Source: UBA2336 sp964419145
GTDB taxonomy: Bacteria; Bacteroidota; Bacteroidia; Cytophagales; Cyclobacteriaceae
Direction of reading: 5' to 3'
Assembly (NCBI GenBank): GCA_964419145.1
Contig: CAYQOM010000001.1
Coordinates: 744,001 to 808,000 of the forward strand
DNA: 64,000 nt
Part shown: piece by piece, positions 9,402-17,656 of the stretch
Numbering within the stretch: position 1 is the stretch's first letter
Layout: each line of letters begins with the position of its first letter
Position numbers and translations under genes: made by a program
Notes under the pieces: generated by a model
The model's database searches: none
Seen by the model: only the letters and a program-made list of their open reading frames with translations
Told to the model about the DNA's origin: nothing

Positions 9402-9466
9402 AAATTCAAAAAGAATGAATTTATGAAACTACTAAATTTTAATGTGATTAAAGATCAAAGTACACA

Positions 9467-11944
9467 TCATTCATCCTTTAGCACCTCAACCGGATTTGTA
9501 AGCGCGGCTTTAACGGAGTGGTAACTTGTGATGAGCATGGCGACAATCAGTGCCCCCAAGCCGGTTAGCACAAAAACCCATACGGAGGGTGTAACCCGGT
9601 AGGCAAAATCCTGAAGCCATTTTTGCATAAGCCAGTAGGAAAATGGTGCGCTGATAAAGAATGCAAGCGTGATTAATCGAGTATACCCTTTTGAAATAAG
9701 TTTTAGAATATCCCATACCGATGCACCGGATACTTTTCGTATACCGATCTCCTTGGTGCGTTGCTCCAGGGTATACACAATCATACCGAGTAAACCCAGG
9801 CAAGCAATCAGTATGGCAAAACCCGAAAGAATGGATAGCGCTGTACTAAAACGTTGTTCCGTTTTAAAGCTGTCGGCAAACGCCTGATCAACAAAGGCAT
9901 ATTGAAGCGGGTTGTCTTTGCCGTGTTTTTGCCAGAGGTTTTCAACAGCTTCCATAGTTGTGGCCCACTGTTCGCTTGATTGTCCTGCAATTTTTATGGC
10001 CACAAACTTTTTGTTTCCAGTACCCGGTAAGTCGGGGTTTTTTATATGAAAGATGGCCATCGGCTCAATCGGGGCCTGAAGTGTCCAGTAGTTAAAGTCT
10101 TTCACCACTCCGATTACTTCAAACTGAATGTCCCATCCGGGTGCACCTATTTTTTTACCGATAACAGATTCATCGGCATTCCAGCCAATTCGTTTAAGTG
10201 CAGTTTCATTGAGGAGAACGCGATGAATATCTCCCGGATTGTCGATGGAAAAATTACGACCGGCTAATAACTCAACACCCAAGGTTTGAATAAACTGTTC
10301 ATCAGCAGAAGTGTAATTCAACGAAAAGGTCATGTCGGTCATTCCCTCCGCAGTGAATTTGTCGCCTCCCCAAACAGAAGGCGGTAAGGAAGTGCACCAG
10401 GTGGCATTCAGCACCCCGGGAAGATTACGTGCCTCTTGCGCCAACACTTCACCATCGGGTACACGTTCAATCGATTTTAATACAAGTAAATTCTCCTTAT
10501 CGAAACCAAGATCTTTCTCTGTTACGTAGCGAAGCTGTTGCGAAACAATGGCTGTGCACAGAATTAGAATTATCGATAAGCTGAATTGAAAAGTAACCAA
10601 ACCGTTTCGGAATGATCGGCCTTCGCGGCCCGATTTCAATTTTCCTTTGATGGCTTCAACCGGATGAAAGGAGCTAAGAAAAAAGGCCGGATATAAGCTG
10701 GAAACGATACTGATGAAAAGAACCAACAACACCAAACCAATACTTACTTCAGGCTGAAGTAGAATGTTTAGCGATAATTCTTTTCCGGTTAGCAAATTGA
10801 AAATGGGTAGGGCTCCCTGCACGAGCGCTAAGGCAAATGCCAGCGCGAGAAAACTGAATATACAGGCTTCAATAAAGTAATTGTAGCCAAGTGTGTTCCG
10901 TCCAACACCCAGAATTTTACGAATACTGGCTTCTTTAACCCTTCGGGTAAATTGTGCAGTAGACAGGTTCATGAAATTGACACACGCCAGCAAAATGATA
11001 AAAACAGCTGCACCAGCGAGCGAGTATATTATTTTAATGTTGCCGCTTTCATTGTTAATCCGGTTGTAGACTACTTCATCGGGCAGGTGAATGGCGGTGA
11101 GGGGTTGAAGAAACAATTCCCACGTTTTGCCAGATTTCAAATAATCATCAAAGGTCATGTTCATAATACGCTGCAACGTTTGTTCGGCATGCTGGCGTGG
11201 AATACCGGTAAGCTTTTCACGCACCTGCGCAAGGTTGGCTTGTTCTGACAACCGTACGTAGGTTTCGAGTTGGGTCCAGATCCAACTCCAACTCATATTA
11301 CGTACCTGCGGAAAACTTTCTATTGAAAGGAGCACATCAAATTGGATGTATGAATTTTTCGGCAGGTCATCCAGTATTGCAGTGACCTCATACGTTTGCT
11401 GGCTTTCTCCTGCCCCTACGCGAACGAGTTTCCCCACCGCATTTTCAGACCCAAAGTATTTTAAGGCAGTACTTTTTGTCATGACAAGTGTGTTCGCTTT
11501 TTCGAGCGGAGCTTCACGTTCACCCTGAAGAACCGCAAAGCTGAACATGCGAAAGAAGTTGGAGTCGGCAGCCAGAATATTTTCTTGTTCGATTGCTGTA
11601 ACAGTATTATCGGGTGATGTATAGGAAATAAGAAAATCGCCAGGCGTATAAATGGAGGTAACCAATTCAACTTCGGGTAATTCTTCTTTAACGGCATGAG
11701 CAACGCCCGGTCCGGTGGAGGCAAACTGGTGTTGATCATTCTCACCCCAAATGAATGTCTGATTTACGCGGTATATTCTATCAGCCTGATTATGAAAGCG
11801 ATCGTAGCTCAGTTCGTGATGCACATAGAGATACATCAACAACGCACAGGCAATGCTGGAAGTTAATCCTAACAGGTTGATCGCAGAAAATAATTTTTGA
11901 CGCTTGAGGTTGCGCAGGAAGAGTAAAAGGGAATAGCGGAACAT
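9467..11944 (-). CDS. FtsX/MacB-type ABC transporter permease, second copy
   Basis: 825 residues, with the same layout as the permease at 6507-8915. The N-terminus is MFRYSLLLFLRNLKRQKLFS, then a helix and ELSYDRFHNQADRIYRV. A periplasmic core and three helices follow (about 300-420). The second half has the FtsX signature RTKEIGIRKVSGASVWDIL before the last helices, and the C-terminus is KAALTNPVEVLKDE. The two permeases are clear but diverged paralogues pointing at each other. Their ATPase partner is not in the window. The transported substrate cannot be inferred. Confidence 0.9.
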   Translation of the reverse strand: MFRYSLLLFLRNLKRQKLFSAINLLGLTSSIACALLMYLYVHHELSYDRFHNQADRIYRVNQTFIWGENDQHQFASTGPGVAHAVKEELPEVELVTSIYTPGDFLISYTSPDNTVTAIEQENILAADSNFFRMFSFAVLQGEREAPLEKANTLVMTKSTALKYFGSENAVGKLVRVGAGESQQTYEVTAILDDLPKNSYIQFDVLLSIESFPQVRNMSWSWIWTQLETYVRLSEQANLAQVREKLTGIPRQHAEQTLQRIMNMTFDDYLKSGKTWELFLQPLTAIHLPDEVVYNRINNESGNIKIIYSLAGAAVFIILLACVNFMNLSTAQFTRRVKEASIRKILGVGRNTLGYNYFIEACIFSFLALAFALALVQGALPIFNLLTGKELSLNILLQPEVSIGLVLLVLFISIVSSLYPAFFLSSFHPVEAIKGKLKSGREGRSFRNGLVTFQFSLSIILILCTAIVSQQLRYVTEKDLGFDKENLLVLKSIERVPDGEVLAQEARNLPGVLNATWCTSLPPSVWGGDKFTAEGMTDMTFSLNYTSADEQFIQTLGVELLAGRNFSIDNPGDIHRVLLNETALKRIGWNADESVIGKKIGAPGWDIQFEVIGVVKDFNYWTLQAPIEPMAIFHIKNPDLPGTGNKKFVAIKIAGQSSEQWATTMEAVENLWQKHGKDNPLQYAFVDQAFADSFKTEQRFSTALSILSGFAILIACLGLLGMIVYTLEQRTKEIGIRKVSGASVWDILKLISKGYTRLITLAFFISAPFSYWLMQKWLQDFAYRVTPSVWVFVLTGLGALIVAMLITSYHSVKAALTNPVEVLKDE

Positions 11945-12069
11945 GGGTTATGGTTTGGGCATCTTTAACCAAAGGCATACCAACCCCAATTCTGCCTTGA
12001 TTTGTACGTTTTCTGAGTTGTTTACTGTTCGTAAACGTGAACAGACGTGCGGATATGAACGCCTATTGG

Positions 12070-13233
12070 TTAATAGACAAAGGTTCCCTGTGCTGTTTTC
12101 AGTGTAACCTTTTTGGTGTCTGCTGCTTCAACCCGTCCAACAACTTTTGCATCCACACCAAAGCTTTTTGAAAGATCAATTACCTGTTGGGCGTATTTCT
12201 CATCCAGGTATACTTCCATGCGGTGGCCCATGTTAAACACTTTGTACATTTCTTTAAGATCGGTACCGCTTGCATCGTGAATTAGTTTAAACAACGGTGG
12301 CGTTTCGAACAGGTTATCTTTAATGACATGAAGATTTTCAACAAAATGCAGCACTTTGGTTTGGGCGCCTCCGCTACAATGCACCAGGCCATGAATCTGA
12401 TGACGAAGATTTTTGAAAACCTCGATCATAATAGGAGCATACGTGCGTGTTGGTGATAGCACGAGTTTACCAACATTCAAGGGCGTGCCGGGCAATTCGT
12501 CTGTTACTTTGTGTTTGCCGGTGTACACCAAATCGGCTGGCACATCTTTGTCGTACGACTCCGGATATTTTGTGGCGTATGCGTTGGTAAACACATCGTG
12601 CCGTGCCGAGGTGAGTCCGTTGCTGCCCATGCCGCTGTTGTATTCGTTTTCATAGGCGGCTTGTCCGTAGGAAGCCAATCCTACAATTACATCGCCTGCT
12701 TTAATGCGACTGTTATCAATTACATCGCTGCGTTTCATGCGGGCGGTTACGGTGCTGTCGACAATGATGGTTCTCACCAAATCACCTACATCGGCTGTTT
12801 CACCTCCGGTGCTGCGGATGTTTAAGCCATGCTTTCGCAGCATCTCCAGCACTTCTTCGGTGCCATTGATGATGGTAGAGATGACCTCACCGGGAATCAG
12901 GTTTTTATTACGGCCGATGGTAGAGGAAAGTAAAATGTTATCGGTAGTACCTACGCATAACAAATCATCCACATTCATGATGATGGCATCCTGCGCAATG
13001 CCTTTCCACACCGATAGGTCGCCTGTTTCTTTCCAGTACACGTATGCTAAAGATGATTTTGTACCGGCACCATCGGCATGCATTACTGTGCAGCACTCCG
13101 GATCGCCACCCAGGTGATCTTCAACAATCTTGCAAAAGGCTTTTGGGTATAAGCCCTTATCAAGTTTGCTGATGGCCTGGTGTACATCTTCTTTGCTGGC
13201 GGATACCCCGCGTTGGTTGTAGCGATCGCTCAT
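12070..13233 (-). CDS. purM: Phosphoribosylformylglycinamidine cyclo-ligase (AIR synthase)
   Basis: 387 residues. PurM closes the imidazole ring of aminoimidazole ribotide from FGAM with ATP, the fifth step of purine synthesis, in the cytoplasm. Diagnostic segments are MSDRYNQRGVSASKEDVH, HADGAGTKSSLAYVY (the DG-x-G-T-K metal/ATP loop), AQDAIIMNVDDLLCVG, STGGETADVGDLVRTI and the C-terminal NMGHRMEVY. The length is a little above the E. coli enzyme and usual for Bacteroidota, whose PurM has an extended middle. The gene stands alone here. Purine salvage genes occur much further along (51510-53153). Confidence 0.93.
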   Translation of the reverse strand: MSDRYNQRGVSASKEDVHQAISKLDKGLYPKAFCKIVEDHLGGDPECCTVMHADGAGTKSSLAYVYWKETGDLSVWKGIAQDAIIMNVDDLLCVGTTDNILLSSTIGRNKNLIPGEVISTIINGTEEVLEMLRKHGLNIRSTGGETADVGDLVRTIIVDSTVTARMKRSDVIDNSRIKAGDVIVGLASYGQAAYENEYNSGMGSNGLTSARHDVFTNAYATKYPESYDKDVPADLVYTGKHKVTDELPGTPLNVGKLVLSPTRTYAPIMIEVFKNLRHQIHGLVHCSGGAQTKVLHFVENLHVIKDNLFETPPLFKLIHDASGTDLKEMYKVFNMGHRMEVYLDEKYAQQVIDLSKSFGVDAKVVGRVEAADTKKVTLKTAQGTFVY

Positions 13234-13281
13234 GAAGAATCGGAAATTTGCCGCTAAGGTAACAGTTGAAAAGGAAAGCGA

Positions 13282-14130
13282 CTAACGCGTAATTTCATTT
13301 ATCCGCCTGATGAGGACATCTACCTGCCTGGCTTTCTCATGGACGGTGGCCAATTGCGGATCAGCCTGTTCCTGTTGCATTAAAACGGCAAGACCAATGA
13401 TGCGACAAAGTGGGCCGCGAACGAGGTGCGCATTGATGAAGGCGTATTCTTCCAATTGTACATTGCGCTCTTCAATTTTCTTTATCCGCTGCTCAATAAT
13501 TTGTTCCAGGTTTTCATTGATGGAACGAATTTCTTCCTGACTGTACTGCAACTTATCGGTTTGCTTCAGCAGGGTTTCGGTTAGCTTTTGCAACTGCTCA
13601 TGCCGGTGTTCAATTCGCTTACGGTAGGCCAAAAATTTATTTTTCAGATACATCAAAAAGGCCATCAGTATAAGTGCCACTACGAAGTAATCGATAGACA
13701 ATTGAAAAACGGAAAGCTTTTCAGGGTTGGTAACCGGAATGCCGGTTAAGGACGGAAGCTCCGTAAGGAATAGAAATATAACCAGGTAAATACCCAGCAT
13801 GATAATTTGTAGCCAGCCCCGCAAGGTTAAAATGATCCAACTGGCGTAGACAAACAGAATCAGGGGAACCGTTCCGGCCAGTCCGCCAAAATTTTTCCAA
13901 AAGTGAATCAGAATGGGAATAACGGCCAGGTGAAGAAAAAAGGCGAGGTATTTAATGTTGCTGACTTTGAAAGTCAGTAAAAAAATGATTCCAAAAAGTA
14001 CGGTGATGGATGCATTCAATATTGTTGTGGTGGCCCCTGAGAACAGCCCGTTTATTACCTGGTAAAGCTGATAGACGATAGCCAGAATCAGCGTGAACCG
14101 AAAAATAGTTTTTTCAAGCGTTCCTTTCAT
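13282..14130 (-). CDS. Six-helix membrane protein ending in a histidine-kinase dimerisation helix, no ATPase domain
   Basis: 282 residues. About six hydrophobic helices fill residues 10-165, then a long coiled coil (about 167-225) full of Glu/Lys/Gln. The C-terminus has an H-box: YAFINAHLVRGPLCRIIGL, with His235 followed by R-x-P as in Bacteroidota kinases ('FISSHKVRGPVASILGL'). A second short helix follows, and then the protein stops. The HATPase domain that should come next is absent, and the stop is followed by purM's start region, so no remnant remains. It overlaps the upstream related gene by 17 bases. A role as a signalling scaffold or half-kinase is inference. Confidence 0.72.
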   Translation of the reverse strand: MKGTLEKTIFRFTLILAIVYQLYQVINGLFSGATTTILNASITVLFGIIFLLTFKVSNIKYLAFFLHLAVIPILIHFWKNFGGLAGTVPLILFVYASWIILTLRGWLQIIMLGIYLVIFLFLTELPSLTGIPVTNPEKLSVFQLSIDYFVVALILMAFLMYLKNKFLAYRKRIEHRHEQLQKLTETLLKQTDKLQYSQEEIRSINENLEQIIEQRIKKIEERNVQLEEYAFINAHLVRGPLCRIIGLAVLMQQEQADPQLATVHEKARQVDVLIRRINEITR

Positions 14131-15034
14131 GGTTCCTGATTACTGTTCGGTCTAACAAGGTGTTTTGCTTTAACGAGGTACGGATAGACTCTACTACTCC
14201 GTTTAGTTCTTCGCTTGATAGTTTTAGTTTATCAGTATATGCTGATGAGGATTTTACGTTATGCATGGAAGCAAGTAATTCATCAACAGCCTGTATTAAT
14301 TCAGTAGTGTTTAGTTCAATAAACGTTTCTACCGATTTATTCTTTTTTCGAAGCATTTCTGTTCTTCTGCTCACCTCATCTTCCAGATTGGCTTGTGCCC
14401 GCTTTAACTCTTGATTCGACTGCTCCAACTTCCTACCCAGTTTTCGTGACTCCCGAACCTGCTCTGCCATTTGCAGGTTCAGCTGTGAAAGCTTATTGCC
14501 TTGTGTTACGGTAAGGTCTTTCAGGTAGATGGTAAAAACGGAGATCAACATTAGCGTAAACCAGAAGTCGAGGGTTTGAAACGAAACGCCAAAATCAATA
14601 TGCGACAACCATGCCGGTGATGTGTTACTGATGTACAGCACAACCAATAGCAAGAGCATATTGAAGCTAATGGTGATGTAAAGCGCACGCTGCGAATACA
14701 CCATGACAATGAAATAGATGGAAGCGAAATAGTTGAAGCGGCCGTAACCCGCAATGCCGCCAAACTGAAGAAAGTTAAACGCAAGCAGCAGGGTGATAGC
14801 AACACCGAATTGAATACCGATTTTTTCAAACTCTTTTCGCCAACTGGTGTATACAAACGTGATGATGGTGATCAGCAACAACAAATCAATCATCAAATCG
14901 GCACGCGGAACGTGTGTGGTGAAATCCATAACCAGGGCCAGTACTATGCGTACAGCACCGAAACCACAAATAAGCAGGATAATCTGTGGTTGGTAGGAGA
15001 GGGTATTGTATTGGCTGATGAAGCGATTAAACAC
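14114..15034 (-). CDS. Paralogous six-helix membrane protein with coiled coil and a degenerate dimerisation helix
   Basis: 306 residues with the same plan as the gene that follows it: about six membrane helices (20-190), a coiled coil (about 195-250, rich in QVRESRKLGRKLEQSNQ-type heptads), and a helical tail. Where the downstream protein has FINAHLVRGP, this one reads FIELNTTELIQ, so the phospho-accepting His and the R-x-P are gone. No ATPase domain. The 17-base overlap and shared plan suggest the two are co-expressed and may pair through their coiled coils. No named family is recognised. Confidence 0.68.
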   Translation of the reverse strand: MFNRFISQYNTLSYQPQIILLICGFGAVRIVLALVMDFTTHVPRADLMIDLLLLITIITFVYTSWRKEFEKIGIQFGVAITLLLAFNFLQFGGIAGYGRFNYFASIYFIVMVYSQRALYITISFNMLLLLVVLYISNTSPAWLSHIDFGVSFQTLDFWFTLMLISVFTIYLKDLTVTQGNKLSQLNLQMAEQVRESRKLGRKLEQSNQELKRAQANLEDEVSRRTEMLRKKNKSVETFIELNTTELIQAVDELLASMHNVKSSSAYTDKLKLSSEELNGVVESIRTSLKQNTLLDRTVIRNHERNA

Positions 15035-15067
15035 AGAAAAGATTTGTGCAAAATAACAATTATCGGA

Positions 15068-15607
15068 TTACGCAAGTATCCCGGAGGTTGGACGGCATAT
15101 TTCCCACAACACCACTCCTACACACACCGAAACATTTAACGAATGTTTGGTTCCCGATTGAGGAATCTCCAGCGCAACATCCGCATGCTGAATAACCGCA
15201 TCAGTTACTCCATTGATTTCATTGCCAAATACGAGGCAGATTTTTTCGTCTTTCAAACGTTTGAATTCGTGTAACGGTATGCTGGCATCGGTTTGTTCAA
15301 TCACCACAATTCTATACCCGTTGGTTTTTAACTGCTGAATCACTTCTTCTGGATGTTCCACATATTCCCAATCAACCGATTCCGTTGCTCCCAACGCTGT
15401 TTTATGAATTTCGCGATGTGGTGGTGTTCCGGTAATTCCGGTCAGGTAAATTTTCTCAACCCGAAACGCATCGGCCGTACGAAAAGCAGACCCTACGTTG
15501 TGGAGGCTGCGTACATTGTCAAGCACCAGGCAAACCGGTAATTTTTCAACTTCTTTAAATTGATCAACCGAAATACGGCCCAGCTCTTCGAGTTTGAGTT
15601 TTTTCAT
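15068..15607 (-). CDS. SpoU/TrmH-family RNA 2'-O-methyltransferase
   Basis: An upstream in-frame ATG at 15646 exists, but ATG 15607 (MKKLKLEELGRIS) matches the family start, giving 179 residues. The three SPOUT motifs are present: motif 1 NVRSLHNVGSAFRTADAF with the catalytic Arg, motif 2 LVFGNEINGV, and motif 3 IPQSGTKHSLNVSVCVGVVLWE, which forms the trefoil knot that binds S-adenosylmethionine. The enzyme methylates the 2'-OH of a ribose in tRNA or rRNA in the cytoplasm. Whether the target is tRNA G18 or another site cannot be told from the sequence. No RNA-binding N-terminal extension is present. Confidence 0.88.
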   Translation of the reverse strand: MKKLKLEELGRISVDQFKEVEKLPVCLVLDNVRSLHNVGSAFRTADAFRVEKIYLTGITGTPPHREIHKTALGATESVDWEYVEHPEEVIQQLKTNGYRIVVIEQTDASIPLHEFKRLKDEKICLVFGNEINGVTDAVIQHADVALEIPQSGTKHSLNVSVCVGVVLWEICRPTSGILA

Positions 15608-15666
15608 GGTCAAAATTAGACATAAGTAACAAGAAGTAAGACACAAGTATTTTGTAGTTTGGCCAT

Positions 15667-16350
15667 ATGGGTAGCCACAACTGTATTCAACAAGTTAACA
15701 GCCGGGCATTGCTATTTTTTATTTTGTTGGCACATTGCGCTCATGCCCAAAATCCCTACACCGATGTGTACAAGGAAAGTGCGTGGGTTGAACGTGACAA
15801 ATGGCAAAAGCCACAGGAAATTATTCGGTTGATGAACATCAAAGTCGGAAGTGTTGTGGCCGATGTGGGATGCCATGAAGGATACATGACGGTGAAGTTG
15901 GCAAATGCTGTGGGCCGTTCAGGAAACGTGTATGCCGTTGACGTAGAGCAGCACAAACTGGATCGACTGAAGAATCATTTAGAAGCCCGGAAGATTACGA
16001 ATGTATCATTGGTGAAGGGTGATTATGACAATCCCAAACTCCCCGCCCGAAGTTTGGATGCTGTCATCATCCTCGACACCTATCATGAAATGGATGATCA
16101 CGATGAGATTCTGCTACACATCAAGGCTTCCTTAAAGCCCGGTGGTCGTTTGGTTATTTGTGAGCCGATTGCCGATGAACGAAAAAATTCTTCACGTACG
16201 GAGCAGGAGCGTAAACATGAACTTGCCATGAAATTTGCTCTTGAAGATTTGGCCAAAGCAGGTTTCCAGATAGTAAGCAAGCAGGAAAATTTTGTTGATC
16301 GAATTGCAATAAAAGGTGATCGTATGTGGATTATTGTGGCATCGCGATAA
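15667..16350 (+). CDS. Class I SAM-dependent methyltransferase with an export signal
   Basis: 227 residues. The N-terminus (to about residue 34, ending in LLFFILLAHCAHAQ) looks like a signal peptide with an A-x-A cleavage site. It is followed by a normal class I methyltransferase: motif I VVADVGCHEGYMTVKLA, motif II VYAVDVEQHKLDRL, DAVIILDTYHEMDDHDE at the motif IV position, and LKPGGRLVICEP. Close relatives in Bacteroidota and Planctomycetes are also annotated as exported. The usual S-adenosylmethionine pool is cytoplasmic, so the location is a puzzle. The substrate is unknown. An internal start downstream of the hydrophobic stretch is possible but no strong candidate is visible before motif I. 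Confidence 0.8.
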   Translation: MGSHNCIQQVNSRALLFFILLAHCAHAQNPYTDVYKESAWVERDKWQKPQEIIRLMNIKVGSVVADVGCHEGYMTVKLANAVGRSGNVYAVDVEQHKLDRLKNHLEARKITNVSLVKGDYDNPKLPARSLDAVIILDTYHEMDDHDEILLHIKASLKPGGRLVICEPIADERKNSSRTEQERKHELAMKFALEDLAKAGFQIVSKQENFVDRIAIKGDRMWIIVASR

Positions 16351-16352
16351 GG

Positions 16353-16967
16353 CTATTGTGGATTATCCATTTCATGAATCAACTTATTGAGTTGATCCAG
16401 GTATTTATCGTACGACACTTTGTACATCCATTTGGCCAGGTAATAACAGGCAGGTGTAAGCACCACGATGGCTATAGCCAATGCCACCAACACAGAAGTT
16501 TCCTGAATGTCCTGTTCAAAATTATCGTGTTGTGAAAGCCCCATCATATACCCGGCTATGACACTAAACGGATAAATGAACAAGGCAGCCTTTTCCTGAA
16601 AACGAATGGATTGAAACACAATTCTGTGAATTTGCTCCAACGATGTTTTGAGTGAAGTGTCAAATGCCTGCTTCAGTTGAAGCTTTAATTCTTTTAAGGT
16701 GATGTAGTTATACCAGCTAAAGAAAACGTACGCACCAGTCACAGTACCAATAAATAATTTTAGCAACCAGTGATCGAACAAAAAAATCAAAACAATAAAG
16801 AATATTAGAAAAGCTACTGAGAATCCGAGCGTTGTCTCGATGCTTTTCTTCAGTTTCAGAGCGGGATGTTTCGACTTGCTTTTTTCTGGGCGTGCATCCG
16901 CACTCCATTGCGCTGGTTTTTCCAGTCGATCGTGTTCCAGTTTTTTCCATGCTTCCCGTAAATCCAT
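16353..16967 (-). CDS. Membrane protein encoded with an ECF sigma factor
   Basis: 204 residues. There is a charged cytoplasmic N-terminus of about 45 residues (WKKLEHDRLEKPAQW). Two hydrophobic helices follow (about 50-90). A soluble amphipathic stretch comes next, then two more helices (about 125-175). The stop of the sigma gene is only 3 bases upstream, so the two are translationally close. Small membrane proteins in this position often control the sigma factor, but no zinc-containing anti-sigma motif is visible and the role is inferred from position only. Confidence 0.72.
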   Translation of the reverse strand: MDLREAWKKLEHDRLEKPAQWSADARPEKSKSKHPALKLKKSIETTLGFSVAFLIFFIVLIFLFDHWLLKLFIGTVTGAYVFFSWYNYITLKELKLQLKQAFDTSLKTSLEQIHRIVFQSIRFQEKAALFIYPFSVIAGYMMGLSQHDNFEQDIQETSVLVALAIAIVVLTPACYYLAKWMYKVSYDKYLDQLNKLIHEMDNPQ

Positions 16968-16970
16968 GTA

Positions 16971-17453
16971 CTAATTGCGCTTAAGTTTCTTTGTTAATGA
17001 TTCCCGTATCCGGTGCAGCTTCACGGCCACATTATTTTTAGTTAATCCGGAAATTTCAGCGATCTCTTCATTTTCGTAACCATCCAAATGCAAGGTGATG
17101 AGCATACGATCAATTTCCGTTAACTCGCGTATCGCCTGAAAAAGCGCCTCACTTTCATCCTTGCGGGAATGAGGCTCGTGCACCCCGCCCACCTGTTCCA
17201 GGTTGTCGGCTGGCTTTACCAGCACAGCCCTGCGTTTAAACGTGAGCACGGTATTCAATCCAACCCGGTATAACCAGGTTGAGAATTTTGATAGTCCGTT
17301 AAAGCGTTCAAACGATCGCCAGGCTTGCAGGTGAATTTCCTGAAAGAGATCCTGTTCATCTTCCGGGTGGTTGACGTAAAGCCGGATCACTTTATAAATA
17401 ATGCCCCGGTTTTGCTCCATCAACTGCGTAAACTCCTTTTCCCGATGAGTCAT
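16971..17453 (-). CDS. ECF-type RNA polymerase sigma factor
   Basis: 160 residues. Region 2 includes VNHPEDEQDLFQEIHLQAWRSFERFNG and the -10-recognising FSTWLYRVGLNTVLTFKRR. Region 4 includes the helix-turn-helix LDGYENEEIAEISGLTKNNVAVKLHRIRESL. Group IV sigma factors direct RNA polymerase to small stress or envelope regulons. The gene is followed directly by a membrane protein that could be its regulator. The target regulon cannot be read from the window. Confidence 0.88.
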   Translation of the reverse strand: MTHREKEFTQLMEQNRGIIYKVIRLYVNHPEDEQDLFQEIHLQAWRSFERFNGLSKFSTWLYRVGLNTVLTFKRRAVLVKPADNLEQVGGVHEPHSRKDESEALFQAIRELTEIDRMLITLHLDGYENEEIAEISGLTKNNVAVKLHRIRESLTKKLKRN

Positions 17454-17643
17454 GTTTCGGTGTTTTTACGCTAACAACCGATAGAGCAAAATGCCTAAGC
17501 TAAACCAGAAAAAATATTCCAACATCTTCCTCAGGAACCAAAACGATTTTTCTTTGATGCCAACCATTGCTTATGTTTTTACAATTAATGGCATGACCGC
17601 CTTGATTATTACAGCGCCAACAAAATTGGAGAAGGTAATCTTT

Positions 17644-17651
17644 TATATTTG
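17644..17651 (+). promoter_or_regulatory. Candidate -7 box upstream of mutS
   Basis: TATATTTG fits the Bacteroidota -7 pattern TAnnTTTG. A TTG lies 15 bases upstream (17626-17628), shorter than the usual 19 or so. The mutS ATG is only 5 bases downstream, so if this is the promoter the message would be nearly leaderless. Confidence 0.35.
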
Positions 17652-17656
17652 CCAGA

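Noticed and set aside
9510..9803. Long opposite-frame readings inside the second permease and other large genes
   Set aside because: They have no family match, no start signal and lie wholly in the shadow of strong genes.
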